DNA from: Mycobacterium sp. Root265
GTDB lineage: Bacteria; Actinomycetota; Actinomycetes; Mycobacteriales; Mycobacteriaceae
Direction of reading: 5' to 3'
Length of the DNA stretch: 64,000 bases
Assembly (NCBI RefSeq): GCF_001428895.1
Contig: NZ_LMJA01000030.1
Coordinates: 124,001-188,000, forward strand
Each line of letters opens with the position of its first letter. Positions within the stretch are counted from its first letter, which is position 1. Below, in pieces: positions 38,560 through 47,115 of the stretch. The notes beneath the pieces were generated by a model. It saw only the letters and a program-made list of their open reading frames with translations. It had not been told where the DNA came from and searched no databases. Made by a program: the position numbers and the translations under genes.

Positions 38560-38575
38560 CTCTACGATAGTAGAG
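38560..38575. promoter_or_regulatory. TetR-type operator between SDR and TetR genes
   Basis: CTCTACGATAGTAGAG has perfect 6-bp arms (CTCTAC/GTAGAG) around a 4-base centre. It lies 40 bases from the SDR start and 52 bases from the TetR start, within their shared promoter region, a typical place for a repressor controlling both directions. Confidence 0.65.
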
Positions 38576-38627
38576 AGATGTCGCGGTGTGACCTGGACCA
38601 TATTTGGCTCAAGGCCGGTCACTTGTC

Positions 38628-39272
38628 ATGCCGATGAACGCCGGCAGCTCGGAGGCGACCGCAGGGGTCCGGCGCAAACCCGACCCCGACTCGCGGCGCC
38701 GTGAATTATGCGATGGTGCAATCGAACTGCTGGCCGAGGACGGTGTGAAAGGGCTCAGTCACCTGAAGGTCGACCGCCGCCTGGCCCTGCCCGACGGCAC
38801 GACGTCGTTCTATTTCCGGACCCGGTCGGCTCTGGTGCTCGCTCTGGCCCACCGAGTCGCCGAGCGCGATCTGGCCGAACTCACCGCTGCGACCGAGTTT
38901 CAGGCGAACGCCGCACCCGGCCCGTCGGGACTGGCCCGGCTGGTGATGGCTTCGGCGACGGGCGAGCCGTTCGCGAGGACAAAGGCCCGGTACGAACTCA
39001 TGCTGCAAGCCAACCGCGATCCTGACCTGGCCGTTGTCGTGCACAGCAATTCGGAACGCTTCCTGGGTTTGATCCGTGACTTCGTCGAGCGGATGAACCC
39101 CCGGGGCGCCCACATCTCGCGGGCGGTGCTCGACCAGCAGGCCTACGTGCTGACCCAACTGATCAGCGGCATCATGCTGGCGTTCACCGCCGGCGACGAC
39201 ACGATCACCGGCGCCGGGGAACTCGACCGCATCATGGCCGCTGTCGTCGCGGGAGTTGCCGGCGCGCACTGA
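38628..39272 (+). CDS. TetR family transcriptional regulator (module 1)
   Basis: 214 residues from the ATG at 38628; an ATG two codons later is also possible. The N-terminal part is a TetR helix-turn-helix: RRRELCDGAIELLAEDGVKGLSHLKVDRRLALPDGTTSFYFRTRSALV. The remainder is a helical ligand-binding and dimer domain. It is divergent from an SDR gene and followed by aldehyde dehydrogenase and F420-type oxidoreductase genes, so it probably controls all of these through the palindrome in the gap. The inducer is unknown. Confidence 0.85.
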   Translation: MPMNAGSSEATAGVRRKPDPDSRRRELCDGAIELLAEDGVKGLSHLKVDRRLALPDGTTSFYFRTRSALVLALAHRVAERDLAELTAATEFQANAAPGPSGLARLVMASATGEPFARTKARYELMLQANRDPDLAVVVHSNSERFLGLIRDFVERMNPRGAHISRAVLDQQAYVLTQLISGIMLAFTAGDDTITGAGELDRIMAAVVAGVAGAH

Positions 39273-39340
39273 AACCTCGGAATTGCCGTACAGAAATCCG
39301 AAACCGGCTGCGGTCGGTCTGATTCAGGGAGTGGTGATCG

Positions 39341-40825
39341 ATGAGCGGTACGACGCTGGAGACCGGAGTGCTGGCCGGTGACGGTCGGATGCTGATCGGT
39401 GGTGAACTTCAGGGCACGGCGAGCGGCGCTGTGTTCGACGTGATTCACCCGGCCAGTGAGCAGGTGGTCGGTCAGGCCGCGGACGGCACGGTCGATGACA
39501 TGGCTCGCGCGGTCGAAGCGGCCCGGCGTGCCTTCGACGGGACAGAGTGGTCGCGCGATGTCGAATTCCGCTACCACTGCCTGACACAGCTGCATGCCGC
39601 GCTGAAGAACAACAGCGAACGTCTGCGCCGGATCTTGGTCACCGAGGTGGGTTGCCCGGTGACGGTGACGGGTTCGCAGATCGAGAGCCCCATCGAGGAG
39701 GTCAGGCATTGGGCCGAGTACGGCCGGGCCTTCGACTACGTGGTGGACACCGGCCTGCATGACACCCCGATGGGGCCCGCGCGCCGCCAACTGCATTACG
39801 AGCCAGTGGGTGTGGTTGGCGCCATCACGCCCTGGAATGTGCCGTTCTATCTCAACATCGCCGAGACGATGCCGGCGTTGATGGCCGGAAACACCGTGGT
39901 TCTCAAGCCGGCTCAACTCACCCCGTGGTCGGGTACCGAGCTGGGACGCATCGTCGCCGAGGAGACCGACATTCCCGCCGGGGTGTTCAACGTGGTGTCC
40001 TCGAACGCCAACGACGTCGGTGCCGCGTTGTCGGCCGACCCCTGCGTCGACATGATCACCTTCACCGGATCGACCGCCACCGGGCGGGCGGTTCTGGCTG
40101 CCGGCGCACCCACGGTGAAGAAGACCCTGCTGGAACTGGGCGGCAAATCCGCTCACATCGTGCTCGAGGACGCGGACTTCGCTTCCGCGCTGCCCATCGC
40201 TGCGATGATGGCGTGTGTGATGTCGGGCCAGTCGTGCGTGCTGCCGAGCCGGATACTCCTGCCGCGCAGTCGCTATGAGGAAGGTCTGGAAATCCTGAGG
40301 GTGTCGATGGAGAGTTTTCCGATCGGCGATCCCTGGACGCCGGGGATCATGCAAGGCCCGCAGATCAGTGCTCAGCAGCGTCAGAAGGTGCTCGGACTCA
40401 TCGCCAGTGGGATCGAGTCAGGGGCGCGGCTGATCACCGGCGGGGGAATCCCGGGGAACCTGCCGGTGGGTTATTACACCGAACCGACGTTGCTTGCCGA
40501 TGTCGACCCGGATTCGCGAGTGGCCCAGGAGGAGATCTTCGGCCCGGTGCTGACCGTCACGCCCTACGACACCGAGGACGAGGCCGTCGAGATCGCCAAC
40601 AACTCGATCTACGGCCTGTCCGGTGAGGTGTCGAGTGGTGACGTGGACCGGGCATTGGCCGTCGCCACGCGGATCCGAACCGGCAACGTGTCGATCAACG
40701 CCAAGAGCCACTTCGGCATCAACAGCCCGTTCGGCGGCACCGGCCAGTCGGGCCTCGGCTACCGCAACGGCGCCGAGGGCTATCGCGAGTATCTGGCGAT
40801 CAAAACGATCGGGCTTCCGGAATGA
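39341..40825 (+). CDS. NAD(P)-dependent aldehyde dehydrogenase
   Basis: 494 residues. All main ALDH elements are present: PWNVPFY, K189 in VLKPAQ, FTGSTATG, ELGGKS with general base E265, and SGQSC with nucleophile C299. The sequence around the cysteine differs from the common GQxCxAxxR (it reads QSCVLPSR). It oxidises an aldehyde to an acid. ATG start 68 bp after the TetR gene. Together with the nearby SDR it could oxidise an alcohol to an acid in two steps. Confidence 0.92.
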   Translation: MSGTTLETGVLAGDGRMLIGGELQGTASGAVFDVIHPASEQVVGQAADGTVDDMARAVEAARRAFDGTEWSRDVEFRYHCLTQLHAALKNNSERLRRILVTEVGCPVTVTGSQIESPIEEVRHWAEYGRAFDYVVDTGLHDTPMGPARRQLHYEPVGVVGAITPWNVPFYLNIAETMPALMAGNTVVLKPAQLTPWSGTELGRIVAEETDIPAGVFNVVSSNANDVGAALSADPCVDMITFTGSTATGRAVLAAGAPTVKKTLLELGGKSAHIVLEDADFASALPIAAMMACVMSGQSCVLPSRILLPRSRYEEGLEILRVSMESFPIGDPWTPGIMQGPQISAQQRQKVLGLIASGIESGARLITGGGIPGNLPVGYYTEPTLLADVDPDSRVAQEEIFGPVLTVTPYDTEDEAVEIANNSIYGLSGEVSSGDVDRALAVATRIRTGNVSINAKSHFGINSPFGGTGQSGLGYRNGAEGYREYLAIKTIGLPE

Positions 40826-40868
40826 ACGGCGTGACCGCCGCGCCCCGCCCAGGCCGGATCACGGTCGC

Positions 40869-41789
40869 GTGAAGTTCGCGTTCGGGTTGCCCCATACGTT
40901 GCGGATCAAGGCGATGATGCAGCCGTGGGAGGCCGGCGTCACCGGCGCGGACCAGACCCGGATGGTCAAGCTCGCCGACGACCTGGGGTACGACATGGTG
41001 GCGATCCCCGAGCATTTCGTCATCCCGCGCGAGCACGTGGAGGTGTCCGGGCCGCACTACTTTCACGCGGCTTCGGCACAGGCCTACATCGCGGGAGCCA
41101 CCGAACGCATCGCGGTGAATTCCTGCATCACCATCTTGCCGCTGCAGAATCCAATCGTGCTCGGCAAGGCACTGGCCACCGCCGACTGGTTGAGCAGTGG
41201 CCGAATGATGATGTCGGTCGGCGTCGGGTGGCTCGAGGAGGAATTCGACTCCGTCGGCGTTCCGTTCCGGGAGCGGGGGCGGATCTGCGATGAGTATCTG
41301 GCGGCGATGATCGAGTTGTGGACGAGCGACACCCCGGAGTTCGACGGCAAGTACGTCGCGTTTCGCGATATCGCGTTCGAGCCCAAACCCGTTCAGCGGC
41401 CCCATATCCCGATCTGGATCGGCGGCGATGTCGAGGCGTCGTTGAAGCGCGCAGCGCGATTCGGTTCGGGCTGGTGGCCCTTTCTGAGTGACCCCGACGA
41501 CATTCCCGCCCGCCTGGACTTCATCAAGTCGCAACCGACGTTCGTCGACAAGCCTTTCGATGTGATGTTTCCGGTCAAGGCTCCGCCCATCAACGGTCGC
41601 CACGAATTCACTGGTGATGCGGCCGACCGCCGCACAATGAGCGTCGATGAGATCGTGGATCGGTTGGGCAGACTTGCCGAACTGGGCGTCACCGTCAGTT
41701 CTGTGCCGCCGCAGGGGGTGCGCGATATCGAGGGCTACCTGGACTTCGCGCGCTGGGTGATCGAGGAGATCAAGCCCAGGGTCGGTTGA
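40869..41789 (+). CDS. LLM-class (F420-type) flavin-dependent oxidoreductase
   Basis: 306 residues from a GTG giving (M)KFAFGLPHT; no strong Shine-Dalgarno is visible. A luciferase-like TIM barrel is shown by DDLGYDMVAIPEHFVIP, RIAVNSCITILPLQNPIVLGKALATADWLSSGRMMMSVGVGW and PHIPIWIGG. In mycobacteria most members use F420 rather than FMN; cofactor assignment is by family. It follows the aldehyde dehydrogenase by 43 bp and is probably co-transcribed. It converges with the module 2 SDR after 10 bp. Confidence 0.88.
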   Translation: MKFAFGLPHTLRIKAMMQPWEAGVTGADQTRMVKLADDLGYDMVAIPEHFVIPREHVEVSGPHYFHAASAQAYIAGATERIAVNSCITILPLQNPIVLGKALATADWLSSGRMMMSVGVGWLEEEFDSVGVPFRERGRICDEYLAAMIELWTSDTPEFDGKYVAFRDIAFEPKPVQRPHIPIWIGGDVEASLKRAARFGSGWWPFLSDPDDIPARLDFIKSQPTFVDKPFDVMFPVKAPPINGRHEFTGDAADRRTMSVDEIVDRLGRLAELGVTVSSVPPQGVRDIEGYLDFARWVIEEIKPRVG

Positions 41790-41799
41790 GGAACGATGC

Positions 41800-42540
41800 T
41801 CAGCCCTGGACCGTCGGCCGGATCGAGAGCTCGCCGATCTCGACCTCCCAGGGCTGATCGATGACGAACTCGACCGCCCTGGCGATCGCGTCCGGCTCGA
41901 TCCCGGATGTCCCCATCGTGGCGCCGATTTCGGCGCGGATCCCCGGGTCGGTGATGGAATCGACGAATTCGGTGCGCACCACACCCGGCGAGATCGCGGT
42001 GGTCTTCAGCGTCCCGTCGGTGGACTCCTGACGGAGACCTTCCAAGAGGGTGCGCACCGCGTTCTTGGTGGCCGCGTACACCGCCATGGTCGGCACTATC
42101 TTGATTCCCGCGGTCGAGACGATGGTGACGAAGTGGCCGCGCCCCTGGTCCTCGAAAACAGGGAGGGCGGCGTCGATACCGTGCAGCACCCCGCGCAGAT
42201 TGACGTCGATCATTGCGTCCCAGTCCCCGCGGCGGCGCGCGGTCATCGGGGAGATCGGGCCGATCCCGGCACTGCTGACCAACACATCGAGGCGTCCGTA
42301 CTCGGATACGGAAGTCTCGACGAGCCGTTGCAGATCCTCGGCGCGGGTGACATCCACCGTCACCACACTGGCCCGGCCTCCGGCCGCGCGGATCTCTCCG
42401 GCCAGCGAGTCCAGCCGGTCGGCGCGGCGGGCTCCCAGCACGACCGCGGCCCCGCGGCTCGCGAGCCGGCGCGCCGCGGCCTCCCCGATGCCGCTGCTGG
42501 CGCCCGTTATCGCCACCACCTTGTCGACGATCGAATCCAT
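41800..42540 (-). CDS. SDR family oxidoreductase (module 2)
   Basis: 246 residues. Classical SDR: TGASSGIGEAAARRLA, VSSAGIGPISP in place of NNAG, IVSTAGIK with the serine, and YAATK. The ending EIGELSIRPT is like that of small SDRs which interconvert alcohols and ketones. It is divergent from a TetR gene with two palindromes in the gap, so tight substrate-induced control is expected. The substrate is unknown. Confidence 0.88.
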   Translation of the reverse strand: MDSIVDKVVAITGASSGIGEAAARRLASRGAAVVLGARRADRLDSLAGEIRAAGGRASVVTVDVTRAEDLQRLVETSVSEYGRLDVLVSSAGIGPISPMTARRRGDWDAMIDVNLRGVLHGIDAALPVFEDQGRGHFVTIVSTAGIKIVPTMAVYAATKNAVRTLLEGLRQESTDGTLKTTAISPGVVRTEFVDSITDPGIRAEIGATMGTSGIEPDAIARAVEFVIDQPWEVEIGELSIRPTVQG

Positions 42541-42562
42541 TCGTTAGCCTCCTGAGTCGACG

Positions 42563-42577
42563 CGGACAATCTGTCCG
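42563..42577. promoter_or_regulatory. TetR operator 1 of a tandem pair
   Basis: CGGACAATCTGTCCG: perfect arms (CGGACA/TGTCCG) with centre ATC. It is the copy nearer the SDR start (23 bases away) and may cover that gene's promoter. Together with 42590-42604 it shares the 19-base string GCGGACAATYTGTCCGTTT. Confidence 0.8.
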
Positions 42578-42589
42578 TTTCCATATAAG

Positions 42590-42604
42590 CGGACAATTTG
42601 TCCG
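42590..42604. promoter_or_regulatory. TetR operator 2 of a tandem pair
   Basis: CGGACAATTTGTCCG, palindromic except for its central base. Its centre is 27 bases from the centre of operator 1, about two and a half helical turns. It ends 22 bases before the TetR start codon, so it probably gives autorepression. Confidence 0.8.
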
Positions 42605-42626
42605 TTTTCAAGGTGGGGGTGGGGTC

Positions 42627-43166
42627 ATGTCCGAGCGCACCGATGCGGCACGCAATCGGTCGGTGATCATCGAGGCCGCGCGGCAACTGATCACCGAGCC
42701 CGGAGAGCTCAAGCTCAGCGCGGTCGCCCGGCGAGCCGGCGTCGGGCAGGCCACGCTCTACCGTCATTTCGCGACCCGGGACGAGTTGGTGCGCGCGCTC
42801 TATGACGGGGAGATCGACGAGCTCGTGGCCCTCGCCTACGCACTGGTCGACGAGCACCCGCCGCGCGAGGCCCTCAAGCTGTGGTTTGCCCAGCTCGCTG
42901 ACTACGCGCGGGTGAAGTTCGGGGTGATGGCCGCGGTCGAGGCCTCGGTATGGCAGGACATCGGTGCGCAAACCATGGGCAAGCTCGGCGACGCGCTCGA
43001 CGCGTTGCTGGCCGCCGGTCGCCAAGCCGGGGTGCTGCGCGGGGATGTCGATTCGCGCGACGTGATCCTGCTGTCGTGGTTCCTGGCCCACGTCGACGAT
43101 GACGAATGGGCGCAGCGCACCCCACGCCTGCTCGACGTGTTGCTCGACGGTTTGGCGGCTCGCTGA
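42627..43166 (+). CDS. TetR family transcriptional regulator (module 2)
   Basis: 179 residues, ATG after GGGGTGGGG. The helix-turn-helix region is textbook: RSVIIEAARQLITEPGELKLSAVARRAGVGQATLYRHFATRDELVRAL. The C-terminal domain is of the small SbtR-like kind common in actinobacteria. It should bind the two CGGACAA-centred palindromes just upstream and repress itself and the SDR. It is the last accessory gene before rpiB, 33 bp away. Confidence 0.9.
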   Translation: MSERTDAARNRSVIIEAARQLITEPGELKLSAVARRAGVGQATLYRHFATRDELVRALYDGEIDELVALAYALVDEHPPREALKLWFAQLADYARVKFGVMAAVEASVWQDIGAQTMGKLGDALDALLAAGRQAGVLRGDVDSRDVILLSWFLAHVDDDEWAQRTPRLLDVLLDGLAAR

Positions 43167-43199
43167 TCGGCGTCGGGGGCGTCTGCCAGAATTACCGCC

Positions 43200-43679
43200 A
43201 TGCGCGTCTACATCGGTGCCGACCACGCCGGATTCGAGTTCAAGAAGACCATCATCGAGCACCTCAAGAGCAACGGCCACGAGCCGATCGACTGCGGTGC
43301 CTATGTCTACGACGCCGAGGACGACTACCCGGCATTCTGCATCGACACCGCCGTCAAGACCGTCGCGGATCCGGAGAGCCTGGGCATCGTGCTGGGCGGT
43401 TCGGGCAACGGTGAGCAGATCGCCGCGAACAAGGTGCCCGGCGCCCGGTGCGCGCTGGCCTGGAGTGTGGAGACCGCGCAGCTGGCCCGCCAGCACAACA
43501 AGGCGCAGCTCATCGGTCTCGGCGGCCGGATGCACAGCGAGGAGGAGGCGCTCGCCATCGTCGACGCCTTCCTGGCCACGCCGTGGTCGGAGGCCGAACG
43601 CCACCAGCGCCGCATCGACATCCTGGCCGCCTACGAGGTCGACCACGTCGCACCGCCGGTGCCCGGCGCACCCGCCTAA
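43200..43679 (+). CDS. rpiB: ribose-5-phosphate isomerase B
   Basis: 159 residues. Interconverts ribose-5-phosphate and ribulose-5-phosphate in the pentose phosphate pathway. The start RVYIGADHAGFEFK and the block GGSGNGEQIAANKVPGARCALAW are typical of RpiB. E72 in the latter corresponds to the catalytic glutamate of the mycobacterial type, which lacks the enterobacterial active-site cysteine. It matches Rv2465c. The nei gene starts three bases after its stop, so the two are probably coupled. Confidence 0.94.
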   Translation: MRVYIGADHAGFEFKKTIIEHLKSNGHEPIDCGAYVYDAEDDYPAFCIDTAVKTVADPESLGIVLGGSGNGEQIAANKVPGARCALAWSVETAQLARQHNKAQLIGLGGRMHSEEEALAIVDAFLATPWSEAERHQRRIDILAAYEVDHVAPPVPGAPA

Positions 43680-43681
43680 AC

Positions 43682-44476
43682 GTGCCCGAGGGGCATACCC
43701 TGCACCGGCTCGCCCGGCTGCATCAGAAGAGGTTCGGTCGTAAACCCGTCATCGTGACGAGCCCGCAACAACGATTCGCCGAGGGCGCCGAACGGGTGAG
43801 CGGCCGAGTCCTGCGGGAGTCCGACGCCTGGGGTAAGCACCTGTTCCACCACTACGACGGCGGCGCCGTCGTGCATATCCACCTCGGCCTCTACGGCAAA
43901 TTCACCGAGGCGCCGCTGCCGCTCGACGAGCCCGTCGGGCAGGTCCGGATGCGGATGATCGGCACCGAGTACGGCACCGATCTGCGCGGCCCGACGGTGT
44001 GTGAGGTGATCGAGGACGTGGCCGTCGATGACATCGTGGCACGGCTGGGTCCCGACCCGCTGCGCCCGGATGCCGACCCGGCATTGGCATGGACACGAAT
44101 CACCAAGTCCCGCCGGACCATCGGTGGGCTGCTGATGGACCAGAAGGTGATCGCCGGCGGCGGCAACGTGTACCGCAGCGAGCTGCTCTACCGGCACCAC
44201 ATCGACCCGTACCGTCCCGGCACCGATGTGTCGGCCGACGAGTTCGCCGACATGTGGACCGATCTCGTCGCGTTGATGAAGGTCGGTGTGCGCCGCGGCA
44301 AGATCGTGACGATCCGTCCCGAGGACGACCGTGGCGCACCCTCGTACGGGCGTGGCCGGCCCCGGACCTATGTCTACCGGCGCGCCGGTGACCCCTGCCG
44401 GGTGTGCGGCACGACCGTGCGTACCGCAGAACTTGAGGCGCGCAACGTGTTCTGGTGCCCTACCTGCCAGACCTGA
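43682..44476 (+). CDS. nei: Fpg/Nei family DNA glycosylase (endonuclease VIII type)
   Basis: 264 residues, GTG start. After removal of the first residue the protein begins PEGHT, giving the catalytic proline and glutamate of Fpg/Nei enzymes. The helix-two-turn-helix segment GLLMDQKVIAGGGNVYRSELLYRHHIDP follows, and a zinc finger CRVCG...CPTC closes the protein. It removes oxidised pyrimidines and cuts at abasic sites. It corresponds to the Rv2464c glycosylase (Nei1). Position directly after rpiB is conserved in mycobacteria. Confidence 0.92.
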   Translation: MPEGHTLHRLARLHQKRFGRKPVIVTSPQQRFAEGAERVSGRVLRESDAWGKHLFHHYDGGAVVHIHLGLYGKFTEAPLPLDEPVGQVRMRMIGTEYGTDLRGPTVCEVIEDVAVDDIVARLGPDPLRPDADPALAWTRITKSRRTIGGLLMDQKVIAGGGNVYRSELLYRHHIDPYRPGTDVSADEFADMWTDLVALMKVGVRRGKIVTIRPEDDRGAPSYGRGRPRTYVYRRAGDPCRVCGTTVRTAELEARNVFWCPTCQT

Positions 44477-44520
44477 CGCGAGGTCAGCGCCAATACCGTC
44501 GACCAGGGAGAATCTTCGGA

Positions 44521-46212
44521 GTGGAACTCATTCTCGTCGTCGTCGGAGCCATCGTGGTGACCGCCATCGCGCATCGGCGGGGGCTGGAGCCCGCGCTGAT
44601 CATCGTGGTGGTCGGCATCGCGGTCTCGTTCATGCCGGATTTCGAACCGCCGGAACTGGACTCGCACATCCTGCTGACGGTGGTCCTTCCGCCGCTGCTG
44701 TACTCGGCGGCGCTGAACTTCTCGTTCCCGACCTTCCTGCGCAACATCCGGCCCATCCTCGGTCTCGGTGTCGGACTCGTCGTGGTGAGCGCATTCACCG
44801 TGGCGCTGGTGTCCTCCTGGCTGGTGGTGGTGCCGCTGACGTTCGCGACCGCGCTGGTGCTCGGGGCCATCGTGGCACCGCCGGACGCGGTCACCGCCGT
44901 CGCCGTCGGCCGCAAACTGGGGCTGCCCAAGAAGGTGATGGCCATCCTGACGGGGGAGAGCCTGATCAACGACGCGGCCGCACTGACGTTGTTCAGCATC
45001 GCGGTGGCGCAGGTCGCCGGCAGCCACACCTTCATCGCCAACCCGTTCCTGCTCTTCACCTACAGCGCGCTGCTCGGTCCGGTGGTGGGCGCCGTGCTGG
45101 GCTACATCACGCTGTGGATCCGCAAGCGGCTGGCCAACCCCGGCCTGGAGACGGTGCAGGGGCTGGTGGTCCCGTTCGCGGCCTTCATCCTGGCCGAGGA
45201 GATCCACGCCTCGGGTGTGCTGGCCGTGGTGGTCGCCGGATTCGTGGTCGGCAACGGGACCCTGTCGGCGGGCTATCAGACCCGGCTGCAGGAGCGCTAC
45301 GTCTGGAACTCGGTGGACGTGCTGCTCGAGGCGTTCGTGTTCGCCTACATCGGTCTGCACCTGCGCTTCGTGCTCGACGATCTGAACGCCGCACACGAAT
45401 CGGTGATGGAGGTGCTGGTGGCCTCGACCCTCGTGCTGCTGATCGTGCTGTTCATCCGGCCGCTGTCGGTGCTGCTGATGTTCGGTCGCGGCAAGCTGTT
45501 CCGGCACGTCGAGGCGAGATGGAGTGTGCCGGTTCCCGACGGCGATGCCCGCGGCGGGCGGGGCCGCGCGTCGCGGCGCAGAGAGCCGGGCAAGTGGCGG
45601 ACCAAGATCGACCGCCGCTCACTGTCCTGGCAGGAGAACGTGGTGGTGTCCTGGACCGGGATGCGCGGGGTCGTCACGCTGGCCGCCGCGGCCGCCATCC
45701 CGGTGACGACGGCGAGCGGGGAGCCGTTCCCGGAGCGGGCCACCATCCAGGCGATCGCGTTCGTGGTGGCGATCGGCACCCTGTTGATCCAGGGCTGGAC
45801 GCTGCCACTGCTGATCAAACGGCTGCAGTTGTCCCGCTTCAACGACGACCACGACGCCGACCGGGCCGAGGAACTCAAGGCCGAACAGGTGGTGCACGAC
45901 GCCGCCGATGAGGTGCTCGCGGAATTCCGGGCCAACCCGCCGGCCGGGATCAATCCCCAACTGGTCGCCGAGATCCGGGCCACCATCGCCCGGCACTCCC
46001 AGGATGTCGACGAGATGCCCGATCCGGAGGCGCCCACCAAGCGGGCCGAGGTGTTCTCCCGGGTTTACCGCTCGGTGCTGGCCGCCCAGCGAGCCGCGCT
46101 CATCGCCGAACGCGATGAGGGCCGAATCGAGGACGAGGCGGTACGCGCCATGCTGGAGCGCCTCGATCTGCAGGAGGCCGGCGTCAGCGCCCGGCTGGAG
46201 AGCCGTCTCTGA
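44521..46212 (+). CDS. Na+/H+ antiporter, CPA1 family
   Basis: 563 residues from a GTG preceded by AGGGAGA. About 12 membrane segments, with the family core PPDAVTAVAVGRKLGLP, GESLINDAAALTLFSIA, and later FVFAYIGLH and GMRGVVTLAAAAAIP. A cytoplasmic C-terminal tail of about 130 residues follows, with an Asp/Glu-rich regulatory look. It would exchange Na+ or K+ for protons in pH control. It converges with the Gly-rich membrane protein gene. Confidence 0.88.
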   Translation: MELILVVVGAIVVTAIAHRRGLEPALIIVVVGIAVSFMPDFEPPELDSHILLTVVLPPLLYSAALNFSFPTFLRNIRPILGLGVGLVVVSAFTVALVSSWLVVVPLTFATALVLGAIVAPPDAVTAVAVGRKLGLPKKVMAILTGESLINDAAALTLFSIAVAQVAGSHTFIANPFLLFTYSALLGPVVGAVLGYITLWIRKRLANPGLETVQGLVVPFAAFILAEEIHASGVLAVVVAGFVVGNGTLSAGYQTRLQERYVWNSVDVLLEAFVFAYIGLHLRFVLDDLNAAHESVMEVLVASTLVLLIVLFIRPLSVLLMFGRGKLFRHVEARWSVPVPDGDARGGRGRASRRREPGKWRTKIDRRSLSWQENVVVSWTGMRGVVTLAAAAAIPVTTASGEPFPERATIQAIAFVVAIGTLLIQGWTLPLLIKRLQLSRFNDDHDADRAEELKAEQVVHDAADEVLAEFRANPPAGINPQLVAEIRATIARHSQDVDEMPDPEAPTKRAEVFSRVYRSVLAAQRAALIAERDEGRIEDEAVRAMLERLDLQEAGVSARLESRL

Positions 46213-46284
46213 GGTCTGTTCGTCACCGAGGCTGACGTTTCCGCGGTCGCGAACTCACTCAGACCTCAAGAGCGTCAGTCTCGG
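46211..46284. other. two interleaved inverted repeats between convergent genes
   Basis: GAGGTCTG (46211-46218) pairs with CAGACCTC (46260-46267), and CCGAGGCTGACG (46226-46237) pairs with CGTCAGTCTCGG (46273-46284, one mismatch). The order is A-B-A'-B', so both stems can form together only as a pseudoknot. It probably acts as a transcription end signal for the antiporter and the facing gene. Confidence 0.5.
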
Positions 46285-46302
46285 AGGCAGCCGCCGGGTG
46301 AC

Positions 46303-47115
46303 CTAGAAGTCGAACCCGCCGAAGTCGCCGCCACCGAAATCGCCACCGCCGAAGTCGCCGCCGCCGTCCCAGCCGCCCTGCTCGGCTCCGCCACCGTCCC
46401 AGCCACCCTGGTCGCCGCCACCGTCGCCGAGCTGGCCCTGGTCCATACCGTCCTGGAACCCGTCGCCGTAGCCGTTCTCGAACGCCTGGGCGTCATAACC
46501 GACGCCCGCCATCCCGCTGAACATGGTGCTGAACAGCAGCGCCGACCCGATACCCCAGGCGCCCGCGACGAGCGCCGGCTTCCACCACGGTTCGGAGTAC
46601 CAGCCCGCGGGGACCGGACGTCCGGCGACGCGTCCACCGGGGTAGTAGTTCGGGGTGCGCTCCGAGGGTGTCGGGGAGGCTTCGATCTGGCGGCCCTCGA
46701 AGTCGACGCGCCGGTCCTCGGTGACATTGCCCGCAGTGCGTTGGCCCGCAAGGGATTCCAGTTCGGGTCCCGGGTCCATGCCCATCGCGGTGCGGGCGGC
46801 GCGCACGTAGTAGAGGCCCTCGATGGCGCTCTCCTTGGCCAGTAGGGCCTGCTTGGCCGTGGTGGCCTGATCGATCTGCGAGGAGGCCGCGGTGTACCGC
46901 TCGGAGGCGTCGGCCATCGCCTGCTTGGAGGCGTCGTCGTTGCCGTCCAGGTTGAGCACCTGGCCGCCGAGCCGCTCGATGACGCGGCGGGCGTCGGCCT
47001 GTGCGTCGGCCAGCGACTCGGCCGACTTCCGGCCGTTCGCCTGTGAGGAGTTGTAGACGACGAATGCGATCGCCGCGACGACCAAGATGATGAGGATGAG
47101 CAAGACGCCGTTCAT
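46303..47115 (-). CDS. membrane-anchored protein with Gly/Asp/Phe-rich tail
   Basis: 270 residues. An N-terminal membrane anchor (about 2-21) is followed by a coiled-coil stretch (about 30-110) and a Pro-rich region. A second hydrophobic segment lies near 180-205 (WKPALVAGAWGIGSALLFSTMFSG). The tail is low in complexity, built from GGWDGGG and GGGDFGG units and ending GGFDF. I recall this arrangement as a mycobacterial DUF1542-like family, but I do not know a function. The tail resembles those of TPM-type membrane proteins. It is divergent from a small exported protein. Confidence 0.7.
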   Translation of the reverse strand: MNGVLLILIILVVAAIAFVVYNSSQANGRKSAESLADAQADARRVIERLGGQVLNLDGNDDASKQAMADASERYTAASSQIDQATTAKQALLAKESAIEGLYYVRAARTAMGMDPGPELESLAGQRTAGNVTEDRRVDFEGRQIEASPTPSERTPNYYPGGRVAGRPVPAGWYSEPWWKPALVAGAWGIGSALLFSTMFSGMAGVGYDAQAFENGYGDGFQDGMDQGQLGDGGGDQGGWDGGGAEQGGWDGGGDFGGGDFGGGDFGGFDF

